Shown here in pieces: positions 1 through 19,800 of a stretch of DNA of 64,000 nucleotides. The notes under the pieces were generated by a model. It worked only from the letters and a program-made list of their open reading frames with translations, did not search any database and had not been told where the DNA came from. The stretch is from Chromera velia (Eukaryota > Sar > Chromeraceae). The number at the start of each line of letters is the position of its first letter. Within the stretch, counting starts at the first letter, position 1. The translations under genes were made by a program, and so were the position numbers. Where the stretch lies: positions 32,118-96,117 of the forward strand of contig JAHBMJ010000798.1 in the NCBI GenBank assembly GCA_018398765.1, given 5' to 3'.

Positions 1-2430
1 GTGTTCACCTATATTATATGTTTTATGGACTCAACCTTAATTGCATTCTGGACTCCCTCGACGTGAAGCTCCAGGTAAGTCGAGGGCCCGCAACCAGTGG
101 ACGCACGCGAGGAACGCATGCAGTTCCAATTCGTCTGCCACAAAACATGCAGGATAAAGGAATGAATAATTCGTATTCAAGCACGCAAGAGAAAAAATCA
201 CCTGTGCAGTTGGAGGGACCACCGCTTCAGCTGCACCGAGTCCTCCAGGTGGTGGCACCTTTTCATCGGCCTGCAACGTTCATGCAGTCATGCAATCGAT
301 GCAGAAAGGGCATACGACTGCCCTTCATATGCATGCCAAACCGTGCAATCGATGGAAGGACTGAGAGGAACCGTTACAGACTCTCTTCGGACGACATGCG
401 CTCAGGCTCACTCAGGGTAAATCAAACTTTGCCTTTTTGCATCATCATTGACCCTCTGCAGCCTTTGCTTATATGCCTTCGAAACGATCACACTGGTGCG
501 TTTGCATTCTGATGTTGAGGTGAGTGAAACCCAGACTGGGCAACAATCACACGTGTATCGCAACTTGAGAGTAGAATTCCAACCATTTTCTTCCACAATA
601 CACAGCCTCGCTGTGCATTTGGTCAAAGCAGAATGAAAAGGAAAGAAATATACATTCAAGTGTGGAGCACCACGCCAGGGAACTTATGAAAAAGGGGAGA
701 CCCAAAGAGGCAGAGAAGCCCCAAGAGAAGAATTTTTTTTTTTTAAAAAGGGAGACCCAAGGAGGCAGAGAAGCCCCAATTAAGAGAAGAAAGGGGAAAG
801 ATTGAGGCGGGAAAGAGACGTGGCTGACCGCAGGCATCAACCGGAAGAAGTGCGACCTCTTTGTCTGCTGCCCCGATCTTCTCTCGTGAGTCTGCATTCA
901 ACAAACGCAGGAAGAGTCAGGAAAATTGTCTGCATGGGTGACAGATGCACCGGCCATTCAATGAGCGACAGTGTGGATCCACTGCCAATCACGCAGCATT
1001 CCTGCATGCACGTTTCTGTTGGAACGAGCGATACTTGGTCGTGCACGTGATGGTCGAAGGAGGGCGTGCTAATCAAAGAAACTAAACGATCGATGTGTGG
1101 GCCTGGAATCAGAAAGTGTCGGAGAGACCGAAAGGGTTCTTTTTCTTTGTTCATCGCGGCGCATTCTGCAGAGGATCTATCTTTAGCTTTCTGAAGATCA
1201 GACAGGACATCGCGCAACGTTCAGAGAAAAAGAGGGGGGAAACATAACAGGTCGGCAGTTTCAGCTGTAGTATGGTGCAACAGAAGCACTCCGTGCAGTG
1301 TCCCAAGGTTCTTTCACATGCGCACGCACACTGAGAGAGTGGCAAAGAGAGAGGCTAGAGAAGCGGAGGCAATGCCACGCTTTCTCAGACACTATGCATG
1401 GCCGGTTGGAAGAGCAGATCGAAAAACCATAACCAAGGAAAGCGAACCTTCCTTACACGACGGATCATTACTCACTTTGTCAAAACGTGGAACCCTTGCA
1501 AGGAGGCAGCCTTTCCGTGGTACTCCTATCATGCTGCACGGAACCATGCAGAAGAAATTGAGGGACAAAAGACCGTGAGAGAACGAAAAGAGGCATACAG
1601 AAGGTAAGTCATTCTGGTAGTACAAGACGAATGCCAGGCAAGAGCGAGTGAAAATGCCCAGAAATGCTCATAAAGCGGCCGCACTACCACAGAAAACAAC
1701 ATTTCAGGCCCTCTAAGAACAGTTTGAATTAGGATTTGAAGGATAAGAAAGAGCAGATTGAAGGGAGGATCGAAGATGCTTCAGATTTGTTTTCTTCCTG
1801 CTCTGCTATCCGGAATCGTGAACAGAGCTCTGGAGGGAAAACAAAGGAGCAAATTGACGAATGAATGAAAGTTGAATGAATGAACATCTTTCATGGCACG
1901 CTTTCGGCTATGCCGTATTTTTACCTGAGACCGTCAATCTTTGTTTGATCAACTTTCGGAGAATTGACGAAATGGAGCGGAAGGGCACCAGAGGGAAGGG
2001 GAAGCGGCCGAAGGAGAAGATTGGGAGACAACAAATGAAGGTCAGTCAATCTTGGACACAACACATGCATGGTTCGAAATAGAGTGCCTGACGCCTAACT
2101 CAGTTGATTCAAGAAGACGGTACACACTCGTGTGCAAATGAGAATGGGTGGACTGAAACAAATGGAAAGAGGGGTATACACATGCAGGACTACAGACTAA
2201 CCTTTCAATCGTGCTTCGTACTTTGGGTCGTAGTCTGTCTCTCTGCCTGCCAGTCTATCTGCGTGACTCTCTGCATGTGAGGCAAGAAGAAATTCGGGTC
2301 TAAACGAAGGAAACCACAAACAAGGATGGGTTCCTTCAGTCTGAAGAGAAGAGACAGCGGGAATTGGGGATACAGGGAAAGACACGTCAAATGGATTCGT
2401 CAGCTTCAATGCATGATTCGCGACTGGGTG
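1..2430. other. Region without a supportable gene
   Basis: Only short open frames without recognisable domains are present on either strand. A minus-strand frame (2409 down to about 2197) begins next to the GC-rich island at 2431-2510 and ends at a GTTAGT donor-like site, so a divergent first exon is possible, but I recognise nothing in it and no following exons join convincingly. A roughly 32-base direct repeat (starts 695 and 750, period 55, around an A/T run) is the only clear repeat. Confidence 0.6.
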
Positions 2431-2510
2431 CGGCGCGCCCGGGGGCGCCTGAAGCCCCTGAGTGTGCGGCGCCGCGCACCGCGCTAATCCGGCCCGGCGC
2501 GCTATAACAA
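2431..2510. promoter_or_regulatory. GC-rich palindromic island with TATA-like box
   Basis: Stretch dense in GCGCGC, GGCGCC and GGCGCGCC-type palindromes in otherwise balanced DNA, ending in CTATAAC at 2502-2508. It lies 90-170 bases before the start codons of the pseudouridine synthase gene (2598 or 2682). Similar islands precede other plus-strand genes here, so I infer a core promoter region; no experimental start site is known. Confidence 0.5.
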
Positions 2511-2597
2511 TTCAACAACGTTCCCACTAGCTAAGAACAACCCATTGAACCTTCCAGAAGCGGAGCAGTCGACTCGGCACGTACAGAAGGATGCTTC

Positions 2598-10735
<8,138 letters not shown>

Positions 10736-11334
10736 GTGATCGTAATGGTTTCAAAGTCGTATAATCAAGCTTCTAAATTCACAAAGCACAGATCGATTGA
10801 AAGTTGGCTTTGAATGTTGAATGCGTGATCTCTGATGTACATCAGTAGGTCAGATCCAAAGACGTGGCTCACTGCTTTTAACCACTCTGACAGGTCCACT
10901 CGGTCTTCTCTTTGTCAGACTGCTTTTTCTCTCCGTTCGGGTTCTCTTTCTTTCTCTCTCTTTCTCTTTCTCTCTCCGCATGCAGCTCTCTCTTTTCTCA
11001 CTTTTTGAAGCACACGAGAGTTTGAAAGAAAAAAGGCTTAATTTTGGGTGATTTGAGCGGCAGAGCCGTTTGAATTTCGCATTTGCTCTCCTGAGTGTGC
11101 ACCTTGTCACGGTCCTTGTAGCCCCTATGACCAAAGGTGTTTAGTCACTTGTGATTAGAATATATTTAATTATCCCATGAAGTAATTGAATGTGATTGAA
11201 TAAAGTGATTAATTAGCCAAAGTCCGATTCTTACTAGTCTTTAATACCTTAGATCATTCTAATGGTGCGTGGTTTTTTTTTTACGTTATAAAAACAAATG
11301 TTTTGGGAGTAGCCTAGAGGCTTTTGCGCATCTA
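10736..11334. other. Intergenic, no gene seen
   Basis: 3' flank of the pseudouridine synthase gene. It contains a CT-rich run near 10920-10990, then turns AT-rich from about 11150 (TTAATTA, TTTAATTATC). I see no exon or RNA gene. Confidence 0.6.
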
Positions 11335-11402
11335 GTGCACTGCATGCATGGCCCAGCCCATGCAGCCCGGGCCAGCCATGCATGCGCCGGCGCGGCCCAC
11401 CG
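11335..11402. promoter_or_regulatory. GC-rich palindromic island
   Basis: Contains TGCATGCATGG, CCCGGGCC, CATGCATGCGCCGGCGC in a sharply GC-rich patch within AT-rich DNA, 14 bases before the ATG at 11416. Same kind of patch as at 2431-2510, 26743-26945, 34368-34430 and 42981-43060. Promoter role is inferred from position only. Confidence 0.4.
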
Positions 11403-11415
11403 CTTTTACTAGTTT

Positions 11416-11965
11416 ATGAACAGCAGCTGGAAAAAGCAGAGGAGGGGGAGAAACAGGCCATTGCATGCCATTGCCACCCAACTGGTCTCTTCGGGATTAG
11501 TTGTAGCTCAGCAAGCGCAGGCTAAACAGCTGGCCGGCCTCCCACAGCCAAAGCGGAAGAGAGGTGAGACCACCGAGACGGGAAACGAGGCTGCCGCCTC
11601 TTCTAGTTCTTCCTCTAGTAGAGGAAGACCTCTCGCAGGTCTCAACTTCCCCCCCCCAGGGTTTGCGAACGATAACCTCGAGCATGGTGATGTGATTGAG
11701 GTTCAATACAAGTCAAGCTCAGGAATTGATCAGTCAGGAAAGCGGAAGGCGTGGGTCACACCGCAAACCAAGCTTCCAATTGAAGATGCTGAAGAAGGAA
11801 GTCAGGAAGCAGGGGGAATCCTTCAGATTAGATGGATGGAAGGGACAGTGAATGGAAAAAACATGGCAACATACTAAGACTATAACAACCAAGGTTCGTA
11901 CATCAACATGCGCGAAGTTGCGTGGTGGAAGGTGGTACAATGAGAAGCAGCAAGGCCCCCAAAGC
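11416..11965 (+). pseudogene. Unrecognised ORF interrupted by one in-frame stop
   Basis: An open frame starts at 11416 and encodes a basic N-terminus (SWKKQRRGRNRP), a Ser run, then a compact region beginning GDVIEVQYKSS and reaching ILQIRWMEGTVNGKNMATY. A TAA follows at about 11875, yet the same frame continues with DYNNQGSYINMREVAWWKV before the next stop, and that text reads like the continuation of the same fold. Either the gene is recently broken or a short intron removes the stop. I do not recognise the family. A GC-rich island directly upstream suggests it was transcribed. Confidence 0.45.
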
Positions 11966-12099
11966 CTGCACCAATTAGATCGGCCCCCAGTGCTCCAGTG
12001 CGGACTTAGTCTCGAGGTACAAAAGCGAAGGGCCGCCCCCCGGCCAAAAGATGAAATTTGAAAAGGGGGGCAACGATTCAACGAGTCTCAATTGACGTC

Positions 12100-13225
12100 G
12101 ATGTGTGCATGTTTCTCTTATTTGTATGCGCGTTTGCATGATTGATATCCACATTTATGTCTTTGGATATACATCTTTCTGCTTGTTTGTACCCAGATGA
12201 TTTTTTGCTTGACAGTGCTTGTGGTGTTTTGGTGTTTCACGTTCGAATGCTGAAAGTGAAAAAGAGTGCATCTTATGTAGTGTATACAGTAAGGCCTCCT
12301 TTCGCTATGCAGTATGTGCTGCAGTGTGCATGCCTGTTTTGGTGTAGTGTGTGCATGTTCATGCAATGAGAACGTGTATGAACTTTCAACCGCGTATTCA
12401 TATGATATGTTATTTGCTAGTTTAATAAGTTTATAAATTGTAAGATTTTATAAAATTCTAGTAACACTATAACACAGTCTAGTATAGTAACTGTTACACT
12501 ACTGCCTATTAACAGTGCCTAACAGCTAGACAGCCCCTGTTTATCTTTTTTAAAACCAATTTTTTATAGTCATAAACTGTATTTAAAAAAAAAAAAAATC
12601 AAAAATGTAGCCCGGGGGTGGACCCCCTCTTAATTAATTTAGGAATATATTTCTGAATATATTCCTGATTATATTACTTTTGAAGTGAATAACTGGTGAA
12701 TAAATATATTCTGTGATTAAACACCTTTGCCTATTATTATCCAAAATTGCTGGTTTTTGTATGTTTTGCGGGCGCCAACTACTTAGCTTGATTTAAACTG
12801 CATATATATAAATAAATTCACAACCATCGTGGTTTGATCAGAGTGTAGTGTATGATTTTTTTTGTGAGTTTTCAACATAATATAGGTTGTATGAAAGAAA
12901 CCAATGTTTAAGCCGTTTTTGATTGATACTTAGACTTATTTACAAATGGGGCTAGACAAGAAGAAAAGTACTTTTCTATATAGACTTTTAGTATAGTCTA
13001 CTACTAGTCTTTTACATGGTTAAGTGATTGATCTTTGTGTTATTTGATCTGCACTATTTTGTGCACATGCCAGTGGTTACGCGATGTTGTCTAGCTAGTA
13101 ACTAGTAGTTGGATGTAGTTGGCTTGTTGCTAAGCTCAATGAAGTTTTGATACCTATATATAGTCTCTATCAGAGGTACCACTTCTCTAAAATTCGAGTC
13201 TAAATTCTTCGCTAAATTCTTATTC
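12100..13225. other. AT-rich interval, no gene seen
   Basis: Strongly AT-rich with many CTAG/ACTAGT words (for example 12470-12530 and 12985-13015), an A-run at 12585-12597 and no open frame with coding character. Composition differs abruptly from the neighbouring genes. Confidence 0.6.
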
Positions 13226-13400
13226 CGATCCATCTACACCGTCCACATAAGGGTTACGATGGGGGTCTGTGAGGAAATTACGGATTATGACTTTTTTCGT
13301 TACGGTTTTTCCGTAACTTGGCGCCTTGGGCGCCAATTTTTTTATATACGGAAAAACCGTAATTCGGGCGTTGTGGGGCCAACATAGGGCCCCGGCATAG
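13226..13400 (+). repeat. Palindrome-rich repeat, left copy of an inverted pair
   Basis: Starts ATCTACACCGTCCACATAAG, contains the palindrome GTTACGGTTTTTCCGTAAC, a GGCGCC/GCGCCAA hairpin and a second CGGAAAAACCGTAA. A diverged copy in opposite orientation lies at about 14930-15075. Together they could be terminal repeats of a 1.85-kb element or two copies of one short element. Confidence 0.5.
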
Positions 13401-13757
13401 AAATCTCGCGTGGTTCTTCATGCAGCATGCGTACAATTCAATCATTCAATCATATGCATGCATGCTTGTACAAGCGAATGATTGCATTGACTCCAAGACC
13501 GGTAAGCCAAAGGAGCCAATTAACCATTGCCAACCGATGAGATGCGATCTTGTTAAGCTGCTGTTAATCTTTTGACGCAGAAATCGCTGCGACCAGCATA
13601 CACGCCTTCAGACAGAGAAAGCGTGCTGGAGACGGAGATAGACGGGAGAAGCATGCTTGTGCCTGCGTGTGCCTGCCTGTTCTTACCTGTGGCTATGTCT
13701 GCATGCCTGACTGTCTGCCAGGCCCTGCCTGACAAAATGACTCTCTGCGAAGGTCAG

Positions 13758-14145
13758 GAGGGGTGAATGAATAAATGAATGAATGAATGGATGGATGGAT
13801 GGATGGATGACGAGGATGGATGGATGGGTGACTGAATGTCGGGATGAGCGAGTGAGTGAATGAGTGAGTGAGTGAGTAAGTACGTGAGTGCAGGTAAATG
13901 TGAGAGTGAGTGACTGAGTGGATGAGTGAATGGACATGGGTGAAAGAGTGAGTGAGTGCGAGTGGGTGAGTGAATGAATAAGTAAATGGATGAGTGAGTG
14001 AACGTGGTATGGCAGGGAGTGAGTCAATAAGTGAGTGAGGCTGGGTGGGTGAGTCGCTGAGTGAGTGAGAGAATGAGGCCCTTATTATGAGGGCGTCAGT
14101 GAATGGGTGAATGGGTGAATGAATGAATGATGAATGAATGCCTCA
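13758..14145 (+). repeat. GAAT/GGAT/GAGT tetranucleotide microsatellite
   Basis: Nearly 400 bases of degenerate (GAATGAAT), (GGAT) and (GAGT) units. No gene runs through it; translations such as HSLTHSLTH are artefacts. Confidence 0.9.
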
Positions 14146-14446
14146 GAGTTCGAGCAAGAGTTTGCCGAGTATATGAAGCGCGCAAGTGGGTGGGTTGGGA
14201 TGGATGGACGCATTCTCTGTGTCTGTGCCGGTCTGTGCGTAAATGTGTTTATGTGTGTGCGTGAATGTACAATTCAGTGGCACTAATGGTATGTATCTGC
14301 ATTTCCATGCTCAGTAGTGTGAAAGCAGAGGCCAAAGCAAGAGATGCCAACAACCTTGTGGTCTGCAGATGTGTCACTTCTGTGCGAAGCAACACCGTTT
14401 CTCTTCCATACCTGCTTTCTCTTCTTTAACATTTCCAAACAATGTT

Positions 14447-14447
14447 T

Positions 14448-14503
<56 letters not shown>

Positions 14504-14520
14504 TGTGTGTGTGTGTGTAT
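14447..14520 (+). repeat. GT dinucleotide microsatellite
   Basis: About 37 GT units with two interruptions (TGTATG). Confidence 0.95.
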
Positions 14521-14633
14521 GTATGACAGTGTGTATCTGTGTGTGTTGCGAACTGCAGAGAGCGACCTGTTTCTGCAGGGCTAGTAGCTAGATCAGGGGG
14601 GGCATCTTCGAGTTCGTCTTTCTCAAATTAGCC

Positions 14634-14706
14634 CTCTGCCGCCAAGGCAAAGGCGAAGGGCAAAGGAAGGCTAAAAGACAAGGCAAAAGCCAAAGTCGGC
14701 AGTTAA
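14634..14706 (+). pseudogene. Lys/Ala-rich C-terminal fragment (possible last exon or gene remnant)
   Basis: After CTCAAATTAG (a plausible 3' splice site) the frame reads SAAKAKAKGKGRLKD then KAKAKVGS and stops. The AK-repeat composition is like the tail of histone H1 or basic chromatin proteins, but only about 25 residues are present and no partner exon was found, so this may be chance. Confidence 0.2.
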
Positions 14707-14929
14707 AAAGACCACAATTAGTTAATGGAAGGGAAGGGGATGGAAAAGGCTTGTAAGGTCGACCTTTTATATTGTTTTATCAAACTTTTGAATCATTTTG
14801 AATGTAAAGGTAGCTGTGGACGTCGAAAAGCAAGTCTTGAATAGATTAAATTTAATTTTTTTCCTAGTAGACTATTACTAGTGATATTCGTAACTGAATA
14901 ATCGTATATCAGGCTATTATCAGCGGGTT

Positions 14930-15075
14930 GCGTTACTGTTTTTCCGTAATCTACTATTTTAAACCTTCAATTACTAAAAAACCGTAACTCGGCGGCCTAA
15001 CGGCCGCCTCATTACTATTTTTTAGCGGTTAGTCTTATGCTAGTGTGGACAGTGTAGATCTATCAACTCATCAAT
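14930..15075 (-). repeat. Palindrome-rich repeat, right copy of an inverted pair
   Basis: Read on the minus strand it begins ATCTACACTGTCCACACTAG, has a GGCGGCCGTTAGGCCGCC hairpin, GTTACGGTTTTTTAG and ends TTACGGAAAAACAGTAA: the same order of parts as 13226-13400 with about a quarter of positions changed. Confidence 0.45.
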
Positions 15076-15079
15076 CGAT

Positions 15080-16125
15080 TCTACTCTCTACTCTCCTTTT
15101 ATCTCCCAGAGAGCCTGTTGCCTCCGCAGGCTTAGCCAGGAGCTGCCGCTTAGGCTCTCCATTGCTCTCCATGTGAAAAAAAAAAATTAAGTAATTTGTT
15201 TTTTACCTAGTTCTTAATACTACTAGTAGTATCACTAATCACTAGTATCTAGAGTAATATACTGTATTAAAAATTCTTTATATAAAATATTATGTTATAT
15301 CCAGTGCTGACAATATGAACTACATTGCCTAGTACATTGCACTAATAATTGCATGCAAGAAAAAAAAATCTGTTTACAAGCTAAATTGGAATATAGAGCT
15401 ATAACTTTCATGCTAGCTTTCATGAGTAAAGTTGTTGTAAGAGCCTTTTCTTAGAACAGCGATTTATCTGGTGAGGCCACAGTAAAGACGCAAAGGGAGA
15501 AAGGCAAAACCCCTTGGTGGATTACGGTCTTTTCTTTCCTTTACGCCAGCTCTGTTTCCTTTCAATACCTGACAATACCTCCGGATGAAGCAACAAAGGA
15601 GAGATGAACAGAAGTTATTGTCTCTTTTAGACTTCTTCCCAAACGAGGAAGAAGCGAATCATTCATAAGGTAAAAACTTTCGCAACCTTTACACAGAGAT
15701 CCCAACAGAGAGACCGATTGGAGATGGATTACTCCTCAGTCGTAAGGATCTTCTTCATCCCTCCCTCCCTCGTGTCCTTCCGTTTTCTGTTCTTTCACAC
15801 AACGGAAAGAAAAACAAGTGAGAGACTGAGCTTCCAGTCGCATGGAAGCTCATCTACACTTCCACCAGAGTTGATCGATCGAATTCGTCTTGCACAAAAA
15901 TTGTTGCATAGGGGAGCGCAGTTAATGCAAGCCCCTCGTTTGTATCACACAAAGAGAAGAAGCCTGTGGCCTCAATCTCCCCCCCCCCCTCTCTCTCAAT
16001 TCCTTGAACAGATACACCTTCCTCCCTGCCTCCCTCCTGACACATGCAGAAGGAGGACTACGCTACGACCTTTGGATGTCCGCCAGCTATTTACACCTCA
16101 AATACAAATGACAGAAATAGAAGGA

Positions 16126-16156
<31 letters not shown>

Positions 16157-16841
16157 GAAAGTTCTCGGTCTGGCTGTTGAAATTGCACATTCACCGAGAT
16201 GCATTCTGCCGAGGAGAGAACTAGCTGCCTGCTGTGTTGTCTCCAAAAATTCTCCTATCCTCTGTTTCTCTCTTTGAGAAAACCAACCATGCACGCGACC
16301 CATCGATCTGCGCTACTGGATGCATGCATGCATGCACTGCTGTACTGAACAGAGAACCCCAGCGGCCTCCATCCACGCGCTCCTGCCTTTCTTCCTTTCC
16401 TACGGCATTGAAGAGAAGGCATACAGAAGCAAGCGCGGGAAAAAATATACAAGGAAGAAAGAAATGACACAACAAGCGTCTCCCCTTTCATCAATCTTCA
16501 AATCCTGTCAAGATTTTCTCCGAGGCATCGCGGCCTGTCCGTCTGGCTGGCTGACTGAGTGAAAGGCGCTTCTGTGCAAAAAGAACCCCCCACTCACCCG
16601 ACCAGCCCCCACATGCCCCCATGCAACAAAATAACTTGGGGGAATCTCAACTCTGAAAGAGCACCGTGGCCGCACGCTCGTTCACTTTGTCGATGAAACA
16701 AAAACAAAAGGCTGGCGCCACCAGAGGGCTCCACGCACACTCAACTATGCAAACACGCACACAGTCAATGAGTCAAAAAACTGTCTCACTCCCAGTCCAG
16801 TGTTCTCCTCAGGACCCACGAGAGAGTCCGAAGCCCCCCCT
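15080..16841. other. Intergenic, no gene seen
   Basis: AT-rich to about 15430, then balanced. A (GAAA)n run lies at 16121-16160 and a TGCATGCATGCATGCA run at 16320-16335. Open frames here have no coding character or domain. Confidence 0.6.
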
Positions 16842-19800
16842 TTACTTATTTGGCATCGGCACTGCATAAGCCCCCGCCCCTGTCCGTGCTTGGCCTGGAG
16901 CGGCTGGCACCGGCTGCCCCGCAGCAGGATGAGCACCCCCTCGCCCGTCCGGCGTGGAGAAGCGGCCTCCAACGATGTGTGCGCCTGGCGGCAGAGGCTG
17001 CCACTGTCCCTTTCCTGTGTACACTGCCTGCTGCTGCTGCTGCGGGTAGTGATGGGGGGTATGCCAGTGTGAGACAGAGGGAAGGAAGGGAGGCTGAACA
17101 ACCGGGGGGATCTCGTTGTGCGCCTGTTGCTGCTGTTGGTGTGTCAACGAGTAGAAAATCTGCACACCCCCAGAGTGACGCGCCACCGACGATCCCGCAA
17201 TCCCCGACGAATCCGCAGTGCCCCCCCCACTCCCTGCAAGGGTGCATGCACAAAACGAAAAAACGAAAGGAGAAAGCAGTCCGGAAGTGAAGGACAAAAA
17301 AAGAAACGACAGAGACGCGAGAGAAATGGAGGGCCTACGCAGCAAACAAATAAAAAGATAGGAACGAGGGGAGACGAAACGGACTTTTTCCATTCATAGA
17401 GAATTGAGTTGCATGTGTGGAAGTTTTGTACCCCCTTTCTCCCTTTGCATATCTCACCTCGATCTTCTCATGATTTCTCAACACCGTACCTTTTTTCCCA
17501 ACTGACCATTTGACAGAGAATTCGAGAGGAGATGAGGAGTCACCCGCCCTTCCGCGTTTAGAAAAGGGGACGGGGAGGGGAAGGGGGCGCCTTTCTGCAG
17601 GGCACTTGAAGCAGATGCAGCCGGACTGTCCGAAGCGGCACCGACAGTTGCACCCAAAGACTGTTGCCAAACCTCCTCTCCTCCCCTCACACTGCGGTTA
17701 GACCGTGCAGCTCTCGCCGTCAGAGCACCAGAGCGCTCCCCAGATACAGATACTTTCTCGCCCCCCCCCTGACTGCACAGAAACGCAAAATCCCCTGCGG
17801 ACATGCCGACTGCAGAGGCCGAAGGGAGGACCCCGGAGAGGCCGACGGCGCGTTGGCGCTCTGGAGGCACAGGCCTGGGGGGAATTCCGTCTGTCCGTCT
17901 TGTCGGACCCACGGGCCGTCGGGGACTGGCCAGTTGTAACGCTGCAGGCAAATCACCCCCCGCTGCTGCCCTGTCTCGTTCACTACGAGCATCGTCACGG
18001 GAGGAATCTCTGTGCGTCACCGGGGGTCCCTGCTGCTGCAGGAAGTGGAGGTTCTGATGGATCTGCGGAACCTGGGGAGGAGGGGGAATTCGGTGTGGGC
18101 CTCCGTACGCTGTCATGCGCCCTGCTGCAGCTGCAGCATCCTGAGGTTGCTGCTGGGGGACGAGGCTGTGGAGGGCAACTGTGGACAGAACGGCAGTAGA
18201 CCCGCACAGGGGTCCTGCCTGCAGAGGGTGGTGATGCTGGTGGTGGGTGAGAGGGCTTGGGTAGGGCACTGGGGTGCCGCCTGTGGGGTGGCCGAGGGCG
18301 GCCTGGAGCAGGTGCCGCTGTGCATGAGGGTGGGCGTGCGAGGCTGAGAGTGAAGAGTCGGCGGGGAGACGGGAAGAGAGGGAGGAGGGCCCTACACTCC
18401 CTGCCCACATCCTCATTGCGGACAGGTCGTAGTGAGGGAAGACGGAAGAAGCCCTTGCTTGAGGTGGGGGCGGATTGATGGTAGAGGAAGAGAGGGGAAG
18501 GGCAATGGGAGGAACGCCGCCGGGAGGGCTGGCCCCTGGAGACTGCGCGGGAGACGGGAGGGGGGACGGGCGACCGTCCGGGTTGTGTGTGCTGCGAGCG
18601 GGTAAGATGGTGTCTGTACGGCCATTGAGGTGTGGCTGGTGATGCTGTTGAAATGAGGCCGAAAGGTGCAGGCCGAGACGTTGCTGCAACGCCTGGAGAG
18701 GAATGACCATCGCAGGGGGAACAGCGACATGACGAGCTGATGCGGCTGCTTCGGCGGCTGCGTTGGCAGTTTCCGAAGCCTGTACCACCCCTGCCCCCTC
18801 GAGCCTGGGCGTGAGTCTTTGACCACACTCGGCGTCAACTGCGTTGTCAAGAGCTTCCTCAATCTGTTTGTACATTTCCCGCCCAGGTCCCTTCTCCTCT
18901 TCATTCAGATGACCACACTCGACCAACGCTCCACCATCTTTCTTTCTCGTTCCCTCCTCCGCCACGCCTTCAACATCCTTCGCCCCTCCCTCAACCTCTT
19001 GTGCTGCCGACCTCTGTACAGAAACGGGCTCGGGCAAAGGCAGTACTTGCTCGTCTTCCTCTCTGCCGTGCTTCAACAAAGACAGACCCGCACCCGACAC
19101 GGTCCCTCCAACAGAGCCTTTCTTTCTCTGCCCCTCCCTCTCATTTTCCTTCTCCCTTCCCCCGGGGGCAGTTGCAGAGGAAGAAGAGGATACAGCCTCC
19201 CCTACTCTCTTCACCTCTCGTGACCTCGACACAGCAGGCACAGGAGGGCCGGCCTGTCGAGAAAGGTCAGCGCTTCTGCCGCCACGGGCGGTTCCCCCTC
19301 TCCCCCTACCCCCCCTTCTGACTCCCGCTGCAGCAGGGAAGGGAAAGGGGACGCCGGGAGAAGGAGGGTTCTTCGCAGGGACCCCGGCACGGGACCCTGC
19401 GCCCGAGGCGGAGGGGGCCCTCGAAGATCGGGAGGCTACGGAGACGCCCCTCTCTCTCTCTTCACCCCCCCCGCCTCCTCGGACGGCCCTCAACACCGCT
19501 CCCGGAATTGTGTCTTTCTTCGGAACCGCACCTCCCCCTTTCACCCTCTCCTTGTCCTTCAGGGACCCCCCACGCCCAGATGCACCCGCCGGGCCTGCTG
19601 CCGCAGTGCCACGAGAAGGGGCTGGCTGCTTGTTTCGACCTCTGGCAGGGGGGGGTTCACGTGCGTATTTCCTTCTGTCCGCGGCTTTCGCTGCTTCCTT
19701 GGTGGGATCCGCAGCCCCCCCTCGTCCCTTCTCACGTGCAGGTGCACCTAGGAGGTCTGTCTTTGTTTCTTTTGATGCTGAGCTCGCTGCAGGAGGCGGG

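Noticed and set aside
1-2420. A divergent minus-strand gene starting at 2409
   Set aside because: Only one short candidate exon without recognisable sequence and no supported downstream exon; left as a possibility in the region note.
13683-14027. HSLTHSLTH-type minus-strand ORF
   Set aside because: Produced by GAGT/GAAT tetranucleotide repeats.
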